DNA of 20,203 nt from a virus. Where the stretch lies: IMG/VR virus record IMGVR_UViG_3300030116_005764, positions 1-20,203 of that record, one strand, 5' to 3'. The notes beneath the pieces were generated by a model that had not been told where the DNA came from, did not search any database, and saw only the letters and a list, made by a program, of their open reading frames with translations. Position numbers and translations under genes: made by a program. Below, one piece after another: positions 11,352 through 19,366 of the stretch (its first letter is position 1; the number at the start of each line of letters is the position of its first letter).

Positions 11352-11609
11352 ATGTGGTAAAAAAGTGGCAAATACCACAATTAAACTGACCAGTAATTTG
11401 TTACTGCTGAAATCAGCAAGTTTAGGTCGCCCTAAAAATATCGGTGCAAAAAGTAAACTAAAGAGCAAATTTTACACTTAGTTTTTTTCTTACACCGCGT
11501 CAGTAACAAAATGGGGTAACAAATTTGTTACCGCGTAAATTAATAATATTGCAAAAAACCCAGTAAAACGCCAGAAAACGGGCATTAGCCAGTAATTTGT
11601 TACTCCATA

Positions 11610-11629
11610 AAAAACGCTATACTGCGGGC
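11610..11629 (-). repeat. Dispersed 20-bp late-type promoter motif, central copy 3
   Basis: Read leftward: GCCCGCAGTATAGCGTTTTT, directly followed downstream by a dyad GTAACAAATTACT site. A weaker relative, TACGCGCGTATAGCGTTTAA, lies at 10749-10730, upstream of the DUF932 promoter. Confidence 0.6.
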
Positions 11630-11674
11630 TTGTGGCCCAACTGTCCGCTTCGCAATCACTCGGTTATTGAGTAA

Positions 11675-11976
11675 ACTGCCCGTAGATTGCCAGCTAGCGC
11701 CTCATACTGAATTCGTCCGCTAAAAAATGTCGAAAATTAATAGGAAGAAACTGGATTCCAAAATCAGAGTTAGGTAAGCCCTAAAGAATCAAAACAGGGA
11801 AATGCAAATTCCCCCATACTACCCGCAGATGACCAGATAAACGTGTCGGCTATGTCGGCTGGTATCGTGCTGATAAGCCTTAGAATATATACTTATGGTG
11901 TTCATGCGTATGATGCAAATAGAAACCGAAAATTGAGAAATTCGTTACTAATGAAATCTGGCCGTTTACGGGTAGT
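11675..11976. repeat. Three copies of a 19-bp motif upstream of the 12055 operon
   Basis: ACTGCCCGTAGATTGCCAG (11675-11693), ACTACCCGCAGATGACCAG (11818-11836) and, on the other strand, ACTACCCGTAAACGGCCAG (11976-11958). The last copy lies about 40 bp upstream of the TATA box of the operon, so these are candidate operators. The rest of 11630-12010 shows no ORF or RNA gene that I can support. Confidence 0.5.
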
Positions 11977-12012
11977 ATGACCCAAATTCCTGGCCAAACT
12001 GAAATAGCCAGA

Positions 12013-12047
12013 TTTATATTCGCTCACGCATAGACATCTCACGGAGG
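12013..12047 (+). promoter_or_regulatory. TATA box and ribosome-binding site of the 12055 operon
   Basis: TTTATATT at 12013-12020 predicts a start near 12042. GGAGG at 12043-12047 precedes the ATG at 12055 by 7 bases, giving a very short leader. Upstream is CTGGCCAAACTG (11991-12002), which shares the TGGCCA core with the leftward early promoters but not their exact element. Confidence 0.6.
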
Positions 12048-12054
12048 CAAAAAA

Positions 12055-13305
12055 ATGTCCGACAAGAAAGAAAATGTTCTGGGGTTCATACCCCTGGACG
12101 CTGACCTGGTGGGTGAATCACCAGACGGAGCATCAGCCGCACTGATGCAGATTGCCAAAGCTGGTTCTGTGAGAATGGAAGAAGTGAGAACGGTTGCCGA
12201 GATGGCCCCGCTTGGATTGAACAACGGTCACGATTCGGTGACCATGCTCACCGAGGCATCCGCCATCGCGGTTGAGTCGATGAACAGGACTCAACTAACC
12301 CGCCTCATTCGCCAACTCCGCCGAGATGGTTGCCCCATCGAGGCTACGCAGAGGGGAGAGAAGAACGCAGACCTACGAGCCCGCATAATCCATTGGGCTG
12401 GTGTACCTCGTCAAGTCCCGGTCATCAAGGCCCACGACGAGAATGCTGGCGTAGGGATTGAGCCATTGACCATCGCTGCCGTAGTCAAGTTGGGCCAACT
12501 TGGAGTACTCGGAGAAAGGCCCGGACACGTCCTCAACATTGAGGTCGAGAAGAGTTCGGGAGTCCACCACCGAGTTATCATCGAGGAGGGAACGAGAACC
12601 AAGGTTCGCCAATCCAACTGGATACAGACCGTCAATGATACGGGGCGACATGGTGCCCGCAGAGCCGACCAAATTGCGGTCGAGATGACGTCCCGAAGGA
12701 AGAGGGGCCACATCACCACCGTACCGAGGTTTGGATGCAACCACAACGAGGCATTCCTACTGGATGGGAACAAGCCACCGAAGTGCGTATCCGAGAAGAC
12801 CGGGATTGAAGGCTGGGCGAAGGAGGGACGCGATACCTGCCAAGTATGCGGCGGGCCGGCAGAGATTGAGATTCACCGTGCTGGTGGGTCAAGAATCAAT
12901 GCCACGTTCAAGCCTATGCTGGCCATCAAGCCCGATGGCAAATTCGTGAGGAGGGGCAACGGTACCGCACAGGTGAAAGTGGTTTACACCCACCAGCAGA
13001 AGAAGTCGAGGAGGCACCAATTCAAGATTGACGGAAAGCCTCGATGGATTCACGGCACGGCCATGAGAGTTGAGGCACCACTGGCACCGGAAGCCCAAGC
13101 GGTATTCAACGGCGAGACCATCCCCGTCTGGTGCTTCGTGGCTACCGGCGAGAAGTCCGGCGACTATGACCCAATGGCGCTCAATGTGGCCGAGGAAAGG
13201 ATGCTCCGCACCCTGCTCAACGTAGCCCGCAAGAGCAAGAATGCCGACTATCTCAACATGGAGTCCAAGATTATCCGCAAGCACATCAACACGGGGGCGG
13301 TGTGA
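12055..13305 (+). CDS. SAP-like and zinc-motif DNA-binding protein, 416 aa; candidate replication or regulatory protein
   Basis: Begins MSDKKENVLGFIPLDADLVG. Residues about 76-112 (MNRTQLTRLIRQLRRDGCPI, then KNADLRARIIHW) have the helix-turn-helix layout of SAP-type DNA-binding motifs. A central basic segment (RHGARRADQIAVEMTSRRKR) precedes a Cys/His set: C228, H230, C244 and the CQVCGGPAE knuckle at 262-270 with H274. The C-terminal 140 residues are basic and mixed. I do not recognise a polymerase, helicase or nuclease motif. It is the first gene downstream of the repeat-rich region, so an origin-binding or autoregulatory role is attractive but inferred. GC-rich, with codon usage unlike the packaging genes. 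Confidence 0.85.
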   Translation: MSDKKENVLGFIPLDADLVGESPDGASAALMQIAKAGSVRMEEVRTVAEMAPLGLNNGHDSVTMLTEASAIAVESMNRTQLTRLIRQLRRDGCPIEATQRGEKNADLRARIIHWAGVPRQVPVIKAHDENAGVGIEPLTIAAVVKLGQLGVLGERPGHVLNIEVEKSSGVHHRVIIEEGTRTKVRQSNWIQTVNDTGRHGARRADQIAVEMTSRRKRGHITTVPRFGCNHNEAFLLDGNKPPKCVSEKTGIEGWAKEGRDTCQVCGGPAEIEIHRAGGSRINATFKPMLAIKPDGKFVRRGNGTAQVKVVYTHQQKKSRRHQFKIDGKPRWIHGTAMRVEAPLAPEAQAVFNGETIPVWCFVATGEKSGDYDPMALNVAEERMLRTLLNVARKSKNADYLNMESKIIRKHINTGAV

Positions 13306-13715
13306 GCATGGGAAGACCACGCAAAATCAAGCCCTGTGGATGTGCCACACGGATGAACGATGGGGTCCGCAAGAGGCATCGAGATTCATGCCCCCTCGCC
13401 GGTCGAAAGGGCGGGCCAATATCGAAGGCCGAGCGGGCCCGTGTGTCCAATGTCAAGGTCGAAGCAAGGAGACAATCGAAGGCCGAGAAGGAGGCTCAGA
13501 TGCGGGCTCGGGCTGTGAGGAAATTCAACTTCTCCACGCTTCACCTCGTCCCATCGCAGGGAGCCTCCCAAATCCCAGGATTCAAGTGGGCTACCCTCGA
13601 CCATCAATGTGCTGTGTGTGGCGAGGAAACGTCCGCTAACGTCGATTTACGGACACTACGGGTGGTTGTCTGTGATGCTTGCAACCTTATCGCCGAGAGG
13701 GGGGTTCAGAGATGA
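13302..13715 (+). CDS. Two-zinc-motif small protein, 137 aa
   Basis: GTG start in a GTGA overlap with the preceding stop, or the ATG at 13308 (MGRPRKIKPCGCATRMNDG). The first metal site is C12, C14, H26, C30 in a strongly basic context; the second is a CAVC (103-106)/CDAC (124-127) zinc ribbon. A charged helical linker (RARVSNVKVEARRQSKAEKE) connects them. It is probably a nucleic-acid-binding partner of the 416-aa protein. Family unknown. Confidence 0.83.
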   Translation: MSMGRPRKIKPCGCATRMNDGVRKRHRDSCPLAGRKGGPISKAERARVSNVKVEARRQSKAEKEAQMRARAVRKFNFSTLHLVPSQGASQIPGFKWATLDHQCAVCGEETSANVDLRTLRVVVCDACNLIAERGVQR

Positions 13716-14065
13716 GCGATATCTGGACTCCCCTGGGGCTTAGGCTGGAAAACGGATTCAAGGTCGAGGTCGTGGAATGTGCTGGAATGTCCGTAATCCC
13801 TGACTCTGGGCCTAAATCTATCAGATACTGGTCTCCACCATCTACTGTGGAAACGTGGCATTGTGTCGCCTACAGTCGCCGAAGTCGTCAATTCATGGCA
13901 GTAACTGTCAGAATCTGTGACAATGACCCTCAGAAGTTAGAAATCACTGACGAGATTACAAGTCCCAGAAGAGCGTTTACGGACAGTATTCACCAGTTAC
14001 GGGTCAGAGACGCACGGCACAGGATTCTAAACCAAATGCTGAGAGCAATTCAACGCCTGCCGTAG
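13712..14065 (+). CDS. Hypothetical protein, 117 aa
   Basis: Start at the ATG at 13712-13714, which overlaps the preceding TGA as ATGA; the frame is open further upstream but without a start signal. Begins MSDIWTPLGLRLENGFKVEV and contains a beta-rich core (WHCVAYSRRSRQFMAVTVRI) followed by a basic C-terminal helix (QLRVRDARHRILNQMLRAIQ). Third and last gene of the rightward unit. Family not recognised. Confidence 0.78.
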   Translation: MSDIWTPLGLRLENGFKVEVVECAGMSVIPDSGPKSIRYWSPPSTVETWHCVAYSRRSRQFMAVTVRICDNDPQKLEITDEITSPRRAFTDSIHQLRVRDARHRILNQMLRAIQRLP

Positions 14066-14303
14066 TCTTGACTGACCAGAGAAATCCAGAATCTGGTACC
14101 ATACGGACTGACCCTGCTTGAAAGTATCAATACCTATGCATGGGTACCCCCGAACCAGATGTCCTCAGCAGACACCACTATCTGGCCCGCATTTGCTATG
14201 TCCCAGAACTGACAGAAAACTGGGTTGCCAAAAATCCTGAGATGGCCCCCCACCATAAGGGCTACCCCCTCAGTCAGTTGCTGATAAATTTTTGAAAAGG
14301 GGT
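14066..14303. other. Intergenic region between convergent operons
   Basis: No coding frame is supported. Contents: short inverted repeats (CCAGAATCTGG at 14086-14096; CTGAG...CTCAG around a C-rich loop at about 14239-14274) and T-rich tracts next to 14290. The two operons on either side converge here, so termination signals for both are expected, but none is clear-cut. Confidence 0.4.
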
Positions 14304-14612
14304 TTATAATCTTTTACGCCAAACCCAAACTAAATACCTATTGCCGGGTTGCCCAGAGGAAATCTGTCGAGCGTAGAGATTGCATAAGTCGATGTACTTG
14401 TCTCCGCGCATTCTACCAGATATAACATTCGTGGTTACAGGACTCCAATGCTTACTCATCTTGTTATTTACCTTACTCGCTATCTCGCCACTTGTTCTCC
14501 ACTCATCTAAAAAATCACTCGATAAAACCTCTACCATTAAATCGTGAATTAACTTGTTTCTTTTCTTTGGCCCCGACTTTCTACCTTCAGGTGGTGTTTG
14601 TCCTTTACTCAT
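14304..14612 (-). CDS. Small winged-helix-like protein after TerL, 102 aa
   Basis: Begins MSKGQTPPEGRKSGPKKRNK, a disordered basic head. Residues about 22-80 (LIHDLMVEVLSSDFLDEWRT SGEIASKVNN, then WSPVTTNVISGRM) are helix, helix, recognition helix and a short wing. The general outline resembles the 119-aa protein at 2390-2749. The ATG overlaps the TerL stop by 8 nt. Known small terminase subunits are DNA-binding and adjacent to TerL, so TerS is one candidate; a late regulator is the other. Confidence 0.8.
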   Translation of the reverse strand: MSKGQTPPEGRKSGPKKRNKLIHDLMVEVLSSDFLDEWRTSGEIASKVNNKMSKHWSPVTTNVISGRMRGDKYIDLCNLYARQISSGQPGNRYLVWVWRKRL

Positions 14613-16113
14613 TAGACCAACCCCTTCTAACTATTTTACCACTAAAACCACTACCAGAACGTTGGATACCTCTGCTACCACCCATCCACTCACCTCTATT
14701 CAAAGTGCTAAAAATTGCCGGCATACCTTTATCTCTATATTGAAATTGGTCTATAGCATGAGCCAAAGCCATTACACAGTCATTGTGCCTACCTAAATCT
14801 ACTATGTCTCCAGATTTCCAAGCATGAGTCTCTAACTCATTTAGTATAATATTAACTTGCTTTCTTGTGGCATCGTCACCAAATGGGAATATGATTAACT
14901 CTCTTTCAAACCAAACTCTAAGTCGGTTTAGTAAACCTTGCTTCAAAGTTTTGTTACTTACCTTGCTTGCTTTGTAATCTATAACTGCACCCTTCTGCGC
15001 CAATAGACTTTCATACATTTGTTGAAACCCTACCGCCTCAACTGCAAATGACGGCATTTTGTACCTTTTGTTCCACTCTATCATTACGTCTGCTTGCTTG
15101 TCAGGAGGAAAGTCGTTTCTGCGCCAAATATTTACCAAATGCACAAACCCTTCGCTATCTTGTCTTAGTACAACCATAACAGAATAATCTTGCCCTAATC
15201 CATGTGCAGGGTCAAACCCAATAGAATATAACTCATCGTGTAACTTCTCGGCCTCAAATGTTCTATCCAAGTCTAAGTTTCTTCTTATTAACTCTCTGGG
15301 GTAGACCGATGCTTCGTCATCTACAACTTTACAGAGATACTCTTGTATAAAAGCCAACTCACCCATAGCATTCTTTTGTTCTAATAAAAAGTCTATAGGT
15401 CTAAACTCAGGCCACAATTCTTCAGGCTTTACATTTTCGGGGTCTGCCTTATACTCATCCCAGTTTTTAACTGCCGACCACGTACCACTTTTCCAAGTTG
15501 GGTTATCTAACATTTCAGTATGATACAAATCTGTCATAGCCATAGGAGTACCTACGCAGTATATTGCAGTACCAGGACTTAGCATTGGTGTAATCTTCTT
15601 ACGAAACCAATGAGTTAGGTTATCCCACGACATATCACCCATATCATCGAGAACGTCGTCAAATGCTATACAAGCCGGATGCTCCCCACGAATAGCAGAA
15701 CCAACAGATGTAGCACGAATCCATGCACCATTTGTTAGTCTTAATTCAAGTTTGTTACCCCTCTTTTTATCTAAATATTGGGAGAGTTGAGGGTGCGTTT
15801 TCATATCCTCTCTTATCTCCTCTAATCTTCTTACCGCTAAGTCTTTACTCGCAGAAAACAACCAACACGTAAAGGGTCTGTTTCTCCAAGTAGTAAACAA
15901 CGCCTCATGCAATAGTTTGATTCTAAGCGTAGTAGATTTACTATGGTCTCTTGGAGCAATCACACAAACACGGTGTACCGAGGCATCGCCCCTTTCACCA
16001 TACATCTTCATCCATTCGCCGATGTGGTCTCCCCAAGTATATCCTAACCAACGGTAAAAATAGGAAACGTCGGCGCGAGAACGCTCCATAGCAAGATTAG
16101 TAGTAGCCCTCAT
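14605..16113 (-). CDS. terL: Terminase large subunit (TerL), 502 aa
   Basis: Packaging ATPase/nuclease that drives DNA into the prohead. The ATPase domain has a Walker A-like PRDHSKST (residues 54-61) after VCVIA, Walker B ACIAFDDV (147-154) and a coupling-type VGTPMAMTD (188-195). The nuclease domain shows SIGFDPAHGLGQDYSVMVVL with D301 and D309, FAVEAVG with E359, and HNDCVMALAHA with D445, the expected acidic cluster for two metals. The length fits the family. It begins 2 nt after the metallophosphoesterase stop and its end overlaps the small wHTH-like gene. Confidence 0.95.
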   Translation of the reverse strand: MRATTNLAMERSRADVSYFYRWLGYTWGDHIGEWMKMYGERGDASVHRVCVIAPRDHSKSTTLRIKLLHEALFTTWRNRPFTCWLFSASKDLAVRRLEEIREDMKTHPQLSQYLDKKRGNKLELRLTNGAWIRATSVGSAIRGEHPACIAFDDVLDDMGDMSWDNLTHWFRKKITPMLSPGTAIYCVGTPMAMTDLYHTEMLDNPTWKSGTWSAVKNWDEYKADPENVKPEELWPEFRPIDFLLEQKNAMGELAFIQEYLCKVVDDEASVYPRELIRRNLDLDRTFEAEKLHDELYSIGFDPAHGLGQDYSVMVVLRQDSEGFVHLVNIWRRNDFPPDKQADVMIEWNKRYKMPSFAVEAVGFQQMYESLLAQKGAVIDYKASKVSNKTLKQGLLNRLRVWFERELIIFPFGDDATRKQVNIILNELETHAWKSGDIVDLGRHNDCVMALAHAIDQFQYRDKGMPAIFSTLNRGEWMGGSRGIQRSGSGFSGKIVRRGWSNE

Positions 16114-16115
16114 AT

Positions 16116-17711
16116 TTACTCCACAGGAGCGAATAGGTTTCCAATCAAGCCTAACTCCTTGTCGATAAGATGGGCCATTAGGCCAGGTCGAGATAAAACA
16201 TGACCCTTTCTATAATGCCACCTATCGTTACCAGCCAGACTTGGTAGTTGGATTACCATAGCCCCTCCCTTCTCTAACGTTTTTTGATGATGAAGGTGAC
16301 CATGAAACCAGACTTTGTGCTTGCAGTTACCCCACTCCTCCCACATTTCATCTGCCATCAAAGCAGGTAAATCTAACCCACTTACACCGTCACCGTGCGT
16401 AAAGCCAATTATATTGTTACCCCATACGATGTATTGCCTAAGCATGGGGTTTAGCGTAACTTCTACGTCTTCTACGTTTTCGTAAACTGCGTGAAGATAA
16501 AGCATAAGAGCCAAACTCATCTGTCTATCGTGATTGCCTCTACCAAAGATAACTTCTATTGGTGCCACACCTCTAAGCATTTCTATATGCTCTCTTGCTA
16601 AGAAACAACCATCCATGAATATTTGTGTGGGGCTTACAGACATATCTTGTGGTGTCATTTTAGTAGTGGAGCCTTCGTAGTTATCTATGTGAAACCAATC
16701 ACTACCAGTAGCAATAATTAGTTTTTCAGGATTACCTGGTAGTCTATTAATTAGATTGTGGGTTCTATTTATGAGTCTACCTCTTGCCTCTTCGGTATCA
16801 TAATGTTCTCCAGTCTCGTCTACCCAAGCCCCTGCACCAAAATGTAAATCTGTTGGGGAAATCACTACGGCAAATGGGCTTGCTTTACCTAAGTCAATCT
16901 TCTCCTTTTTTTCTGGAATATGGTCTTCGCTTAAGTGCTTTCTAAAATCGTTTAAAATCTCTTCCTCAAAGTTGTCCCACTTGATTGCCTTCTTTGAATT
17001 ACTGGCCTGATACGACCTTTTGGCTCTTTCTTGTACTGCCGTTCTCTTTGCCTCGATATAGTCAAAGACCAACTCATCTTCGCTTTTGTCTAATATTTCT
17101 TCATCTGTATGGGGAGACATAGGGTGCTTCCACTCATGCGCCCTAATATAGTCCCTCATCCATAGTGTAGGTAATTCATACTTTATTGACATTTGCTCTA
17201 CAGTAAGTCTTGGGCCAGTATCAGAGTAATCAATTCTCATCTTTCGATGTTGCTCGCCCTCTATGTGAACCATTCGGTCTGCACTTGGCACAAACGTAAC
17301 ATACATATCTGCCTCTTTGTCATAATACTTTAGTGATGTAGTTGGTAGGTTAATAGCGTATTTTTCTCTAAACTCTTTAGGTACCTTAGCGACATCTTGA
17401 ATTCTATCTTCTTTGGTCTTTTTTCTACCGTTCCAAACGGTGTAGGTTATTTGACCTCCGGCTTTCTTCCATCTACCTATGGCATTTCTCCAACCATCTA
17501 CACTTCTTGTAGGCTCTATTTCGTTAAGGAAACGAGCAAAGGCACTCTCACTTTCAAAGTCTCTATCATTGGCGTACTTAGTAATTAATTCTTGACCGCC
17601 CTTAAATTTTACTCTACCCGAAAAGTTTCTTTTAGGGCCACCAGCCGCTTGGTCGTGTTGTATCTTGGTCACAAAGATAGCCACCCCGCGTATGCTATTA
17701 AAGGTTGTCAT
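16116..17711 (-). CDS. Calcineurin-like metallophosphoesterase with N-terminal extension, about 531 aa
   Basis: Numbering from MTTFNSIRGVAIFV at 17711, chosen because the TATA-like ATTTATTTTTT at 17748-17738 puts transcription start close to it (the frame is open to 17762). The C-terminal domain carries the full motif set: SPTDLHFG (D288, H290), GSDW (D338), GRGNHDR (N393, H394), THGD (H439) and GHLHH (H472, H474). This is a two-metal phosphoesterase or nuclease of the Mre11/Sbc-type superfamily. The roughly 280-residue N-terminal part includes a helix-turn-helix-like LTVEQMSIKYELPTLWMRDY segment. First gene of the packaging operon, so it could process DNA ends or concatemers; the substrate is inferred only. 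Confidence 0.9.
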   Translation of the reverse strand: MTTFNSIRGVAIFVTKIQHDQAAGGPKRNFSGRVKFKGGQELITKYANDRDFESESAFARFLNEIEPTRSVDGWRNAIGRWKKAGGQITYTVWNGRKKTKEDRIQDVAKVPKEFREKYAINLPTTSLKYYDKEADMYVTFVPSADRMVHIEGEQHRKMRIDYSDTGPRLTVEQMSIKYELPTLWMRDYIRAHEWKHPMSPHTDEEILDKSEDELVFDYIEAKRTAVQERAKRSYQASNSKKAIKWDNFEEEILNDFRKHLSEDHIPEKKEKIDLGKASPFAVVISPTDLHFGAGAWVDETGEHYDTEEARGRLINRTHNLINRLPGNPEKLIIATGSDWFHIDNYEGSTTKMTPQDMSVSPTQIFMDGCFLAREHIEMLRGVAPIEVIFGRGNHDRQMSLALMLYLHAVYENVEDVEVTLNPMLRQYIVWGNNIIGFTHGDGVSGLDLPALMADEMWEEWGNCKHKVWFHGHLHHQKTLEKGGAMVIQLPSLAGNDRWHYRKGHVLSRPGLMAHLIDKELGLIGNLFAPVE

Positions 17712-17735
17712 ACGTTTGATATACCCTATGTGCTT

Positions 17736-17884
17736 AGAAAAAATAAATGCTTCGGAGTACAACGGTTTACTGAATTAATTTTATTGTTCAAAGGCATATT
17801 TTTGGGTCGTTATCAATAAATGCCATTGAAGAAATTAAATAAAATACTTGATGGCCCGTAGTACATCGTTTTTTTATTTTTGTA
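17736..17884 (+). promoter_or_regulatory. 149-bp late-type bidirectional promoter region, copy B
   Basis: Aligns without gaps to 842-694 in inverse orientation. Two modules 104 bp apart: CTTCGGAGTACAACGGTTTA (17750-17769) and GCCCGTAGTACATCGTTTTT (17854-17873), the second followed by a TTTTTTATTTT tract that can serve as TATA for the portal gene. The left end (AGAAAAAATAAATG, 17736-17749) read leftward is a TATA-like box for the metallophosphoesterase-TerL operon. The region therefore separates two divergent virion/packaging units. Confidence 0.75.
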
Positions 17885-17951
17885 AAATACCTAAAATAAG
17901 TAAAATAAATGGGCGAAAGGTTCAAAAACCACCGATTATGTGAAAATATTA

Positions 17952-19328
17952 ATGGCCGAGCGTAAGTGGTATAATTTCTTTGCACCAACAAAAGTAGAGG
18001 CTTCACAAGAAGTAAGTAGGGTAGGCACTAACAAGCCCTTTTCGGCAATTGCTGGGGTTCCTGACTTAATGCGTGATACCGAAAGATTACAAAAGGATAG
18101 CAAATACGATAACGAGTTTGACTTATTCGACAATATGCTAAAGTTAGACCCCGAGTTGAATGGCGCAGTAAGAGCAGTAGCATTAACGGCAAATAACTAC
18201 GAAATAAATTACAAAAAGGCCAAGAATGAAACCATACGCTCGCACATACGCGAGATGGTAGAGAAAATAGAAATGGATGACTTCTTGATAAACGCCATGA
18301 GGGGGCTTATGGTGTACGGTAATGACATCAACAAGATAGTAGGGCGCGAGGGTATGGGAATTACCGCACTACAAAGTCTGCCTGTAAAGCAAATGACAAT
18401 AGTAGACGAAAGGGGCGCACTAAACACGATATTTGCCGCTGGAGAAGATGAGCCAATTACCGAGGCGGCAATCTATGTTCTTAGAGAGCAGAAACTACAA
18501 ACTAAGTCATTCCCTGCAACAGAAATACTACACGTAAAGATAGATGCTAGAAGCAATTGGTTTGTTGATAACTTAGGCCGACATACTTACGGTGTGTGGG
18601 GTGCATCAAGATTTACCGCACTGAAACAAGCCATACGCATGAAGTATAATACAATGAATAACAGACTTTCCTTAGAGGATGCTATGACAAAGCAATACAT
18701 CACAATAAGTCAAGAGGCAATTGCTCATATCCAAGACCCCGCCGAGCAAAACGAAAGACTTACCCATATTATGGATGAAGTTATCAAGTTGTTTGAGGGT
18801 CTACGTGGCGACCAAATTCCTGTACTACCACACTATGTAGAGTTGCATCATATTGACCTTGAAAACTCACTTCCTAATAGTAGCGAGTTTTTGGATAGCG
18901 TAAACGCAGATATAGCGGCTGTACTACAAGTACCGAGAGTTGCTGCTGGTCAAGAAAAGGGTTCTACATTTGCGGCAACCTTTAATGCTAATATGTGGGC
19001 CGTCCAAGCAATTAGTAGAATGCATAGAATTCTACGTGAGGCTTGCATGAAGTTATTTTCCATGCACCTTACTCTTATGGGAGTCGAGCATAGGCTACAA
19101 GACTTGCCTGTTGTAGAGTTTGATAAAATGGATACTGAAACGCCTTTAAATGTAATGCAAAGAGCGACTATGGGTTACCAAAGTGGTATATTGACACTTA
19201 ATCAAGCATTAGAAATGCTAAATCTACCTACGGCAAGTGGTGGCAATAGTAGAGATGGTAAGCCCATAAAGATAGAATCTGAGTTACCACGCGAAAACTC
19301 TCAACCTGGCGCGTCTGATTCAAAGTAA
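17952..19328 (+). CDS. Phage portal protein, about 458 aa
   Basis: The dodecameric portal forms the DNA entry/exit channel of the capsid and docks TerL. Typical features in order: an N-terminal helical segment (NEFDLFDNMLKLDPELNGAV, AVALTANNYEINYKKA), VYGNDINKIVG, the EILHVKIDARSN and YGVWGASRFTALKQAIRMKY blocks, a long stem/clip region (IPVLPHYVELHHIDLENS), then the VPRVAAGQEKGSTFAATFNA and helical C-terminal parts. An in-frame GTG at 17940 gives four extra residues; I prefer the ATG at 17952 (MAERKWYNFFAP). The only upstream signal is the 149-bp late-type region. Confidence 0.92.
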   Translation: MAERKWYNFFAPTKVEASQEVSRVGTNKPFSAIAGVPDLMRDTERLQKDSKYDNEFDLFDNMLKLDPELNGAVRAVALTANNYEINYKKAKNETIRSHIREMVEKIEMDDFLINAMRGLMVYGNDINKIVGREGMGITALQSLPVKQMTIVDERGALNTIFAAGEDEPITEAAIYVLREQKLQTKSFPATEILHVKIDARSNWFVDNLGRHTYGVWGASRFTALKQAIRMKYNTMNNRLSLEDAMTKQYITISQEAIAHIQDPAEQNERLTHIMDEVIKLFEGLRGDQIPVLPHYVELHHIDLENSLPNSSEFLDSVNADIAAVLQVPRVAAGQEKGSTFAATFNANMWAVQAISRMHRILREACMKLFSMHLTLMGVEHRLQDLPVVEFDKMDTETPLNVMQRATMGYQSGILTLNQALEMLNLPTASGGNSRDGKPIKIESELPRENSQPGASDSK

Positions 19329-19366
19329 GCAAATATTGATGTATCAGAATAACACTTCTGATATTA

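Larger units (their letters stand above)
10820..11603. repeat. Array of 15 GTAACAAA/TTTGTTAC repeats; candidate replication origin or partition/control region
   Basis: Exact 8-mers, both orientations: 10820, 10918, 10955, 11018, 11101, 11145, 11160, 11172, 11223, 11287, 11397, 11503, 11516, 11524 and 11596 (first base). Several are dyads: a perfect 18-bp palindrome GGTAACAAATTTGTTACC at 11515-11532, CAGTAATTTGTTACTG at 11391-11406 and AGTAATTTGTTACT at 11591-11604. TCAGCCAG occurs at 11002, 11032 and 11042. The region is AT-rich and has no convincing gene; short frames here are built from the repeats. Iterated sites in an AT-rich intergenic block beside DNA-binding genes are typical of iteron origins, but operators or a centromere would look alike. 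Confidence 0.7.

Noticed and set aside
11224-11481. Open frames on both strands at 11224-11481
   Set aside because: Hydrophobic or low-complexity products whose codons contain the repeats; both strands open at once because the DNA is AT-rich and repetitive.
10820-11603. CRISPR array
   Set aside because: Repeats are only 8 bp, occur in both orientations and at irregular spacing; no cas genes.
12373-12773. Leftward frames of about 120 codons opposite the 416-aa gene
   Set aside because: Two overlapping antisense frames in GC-rich coding DNA, typical shadows.
14944-15764. TTTGTTAC 8-mers at about 14951 and 15755
   Set aside because: Isolated copies inside the TerL coding sequence in AT-rich DNA; no clustering or dyads, so treated as chance.
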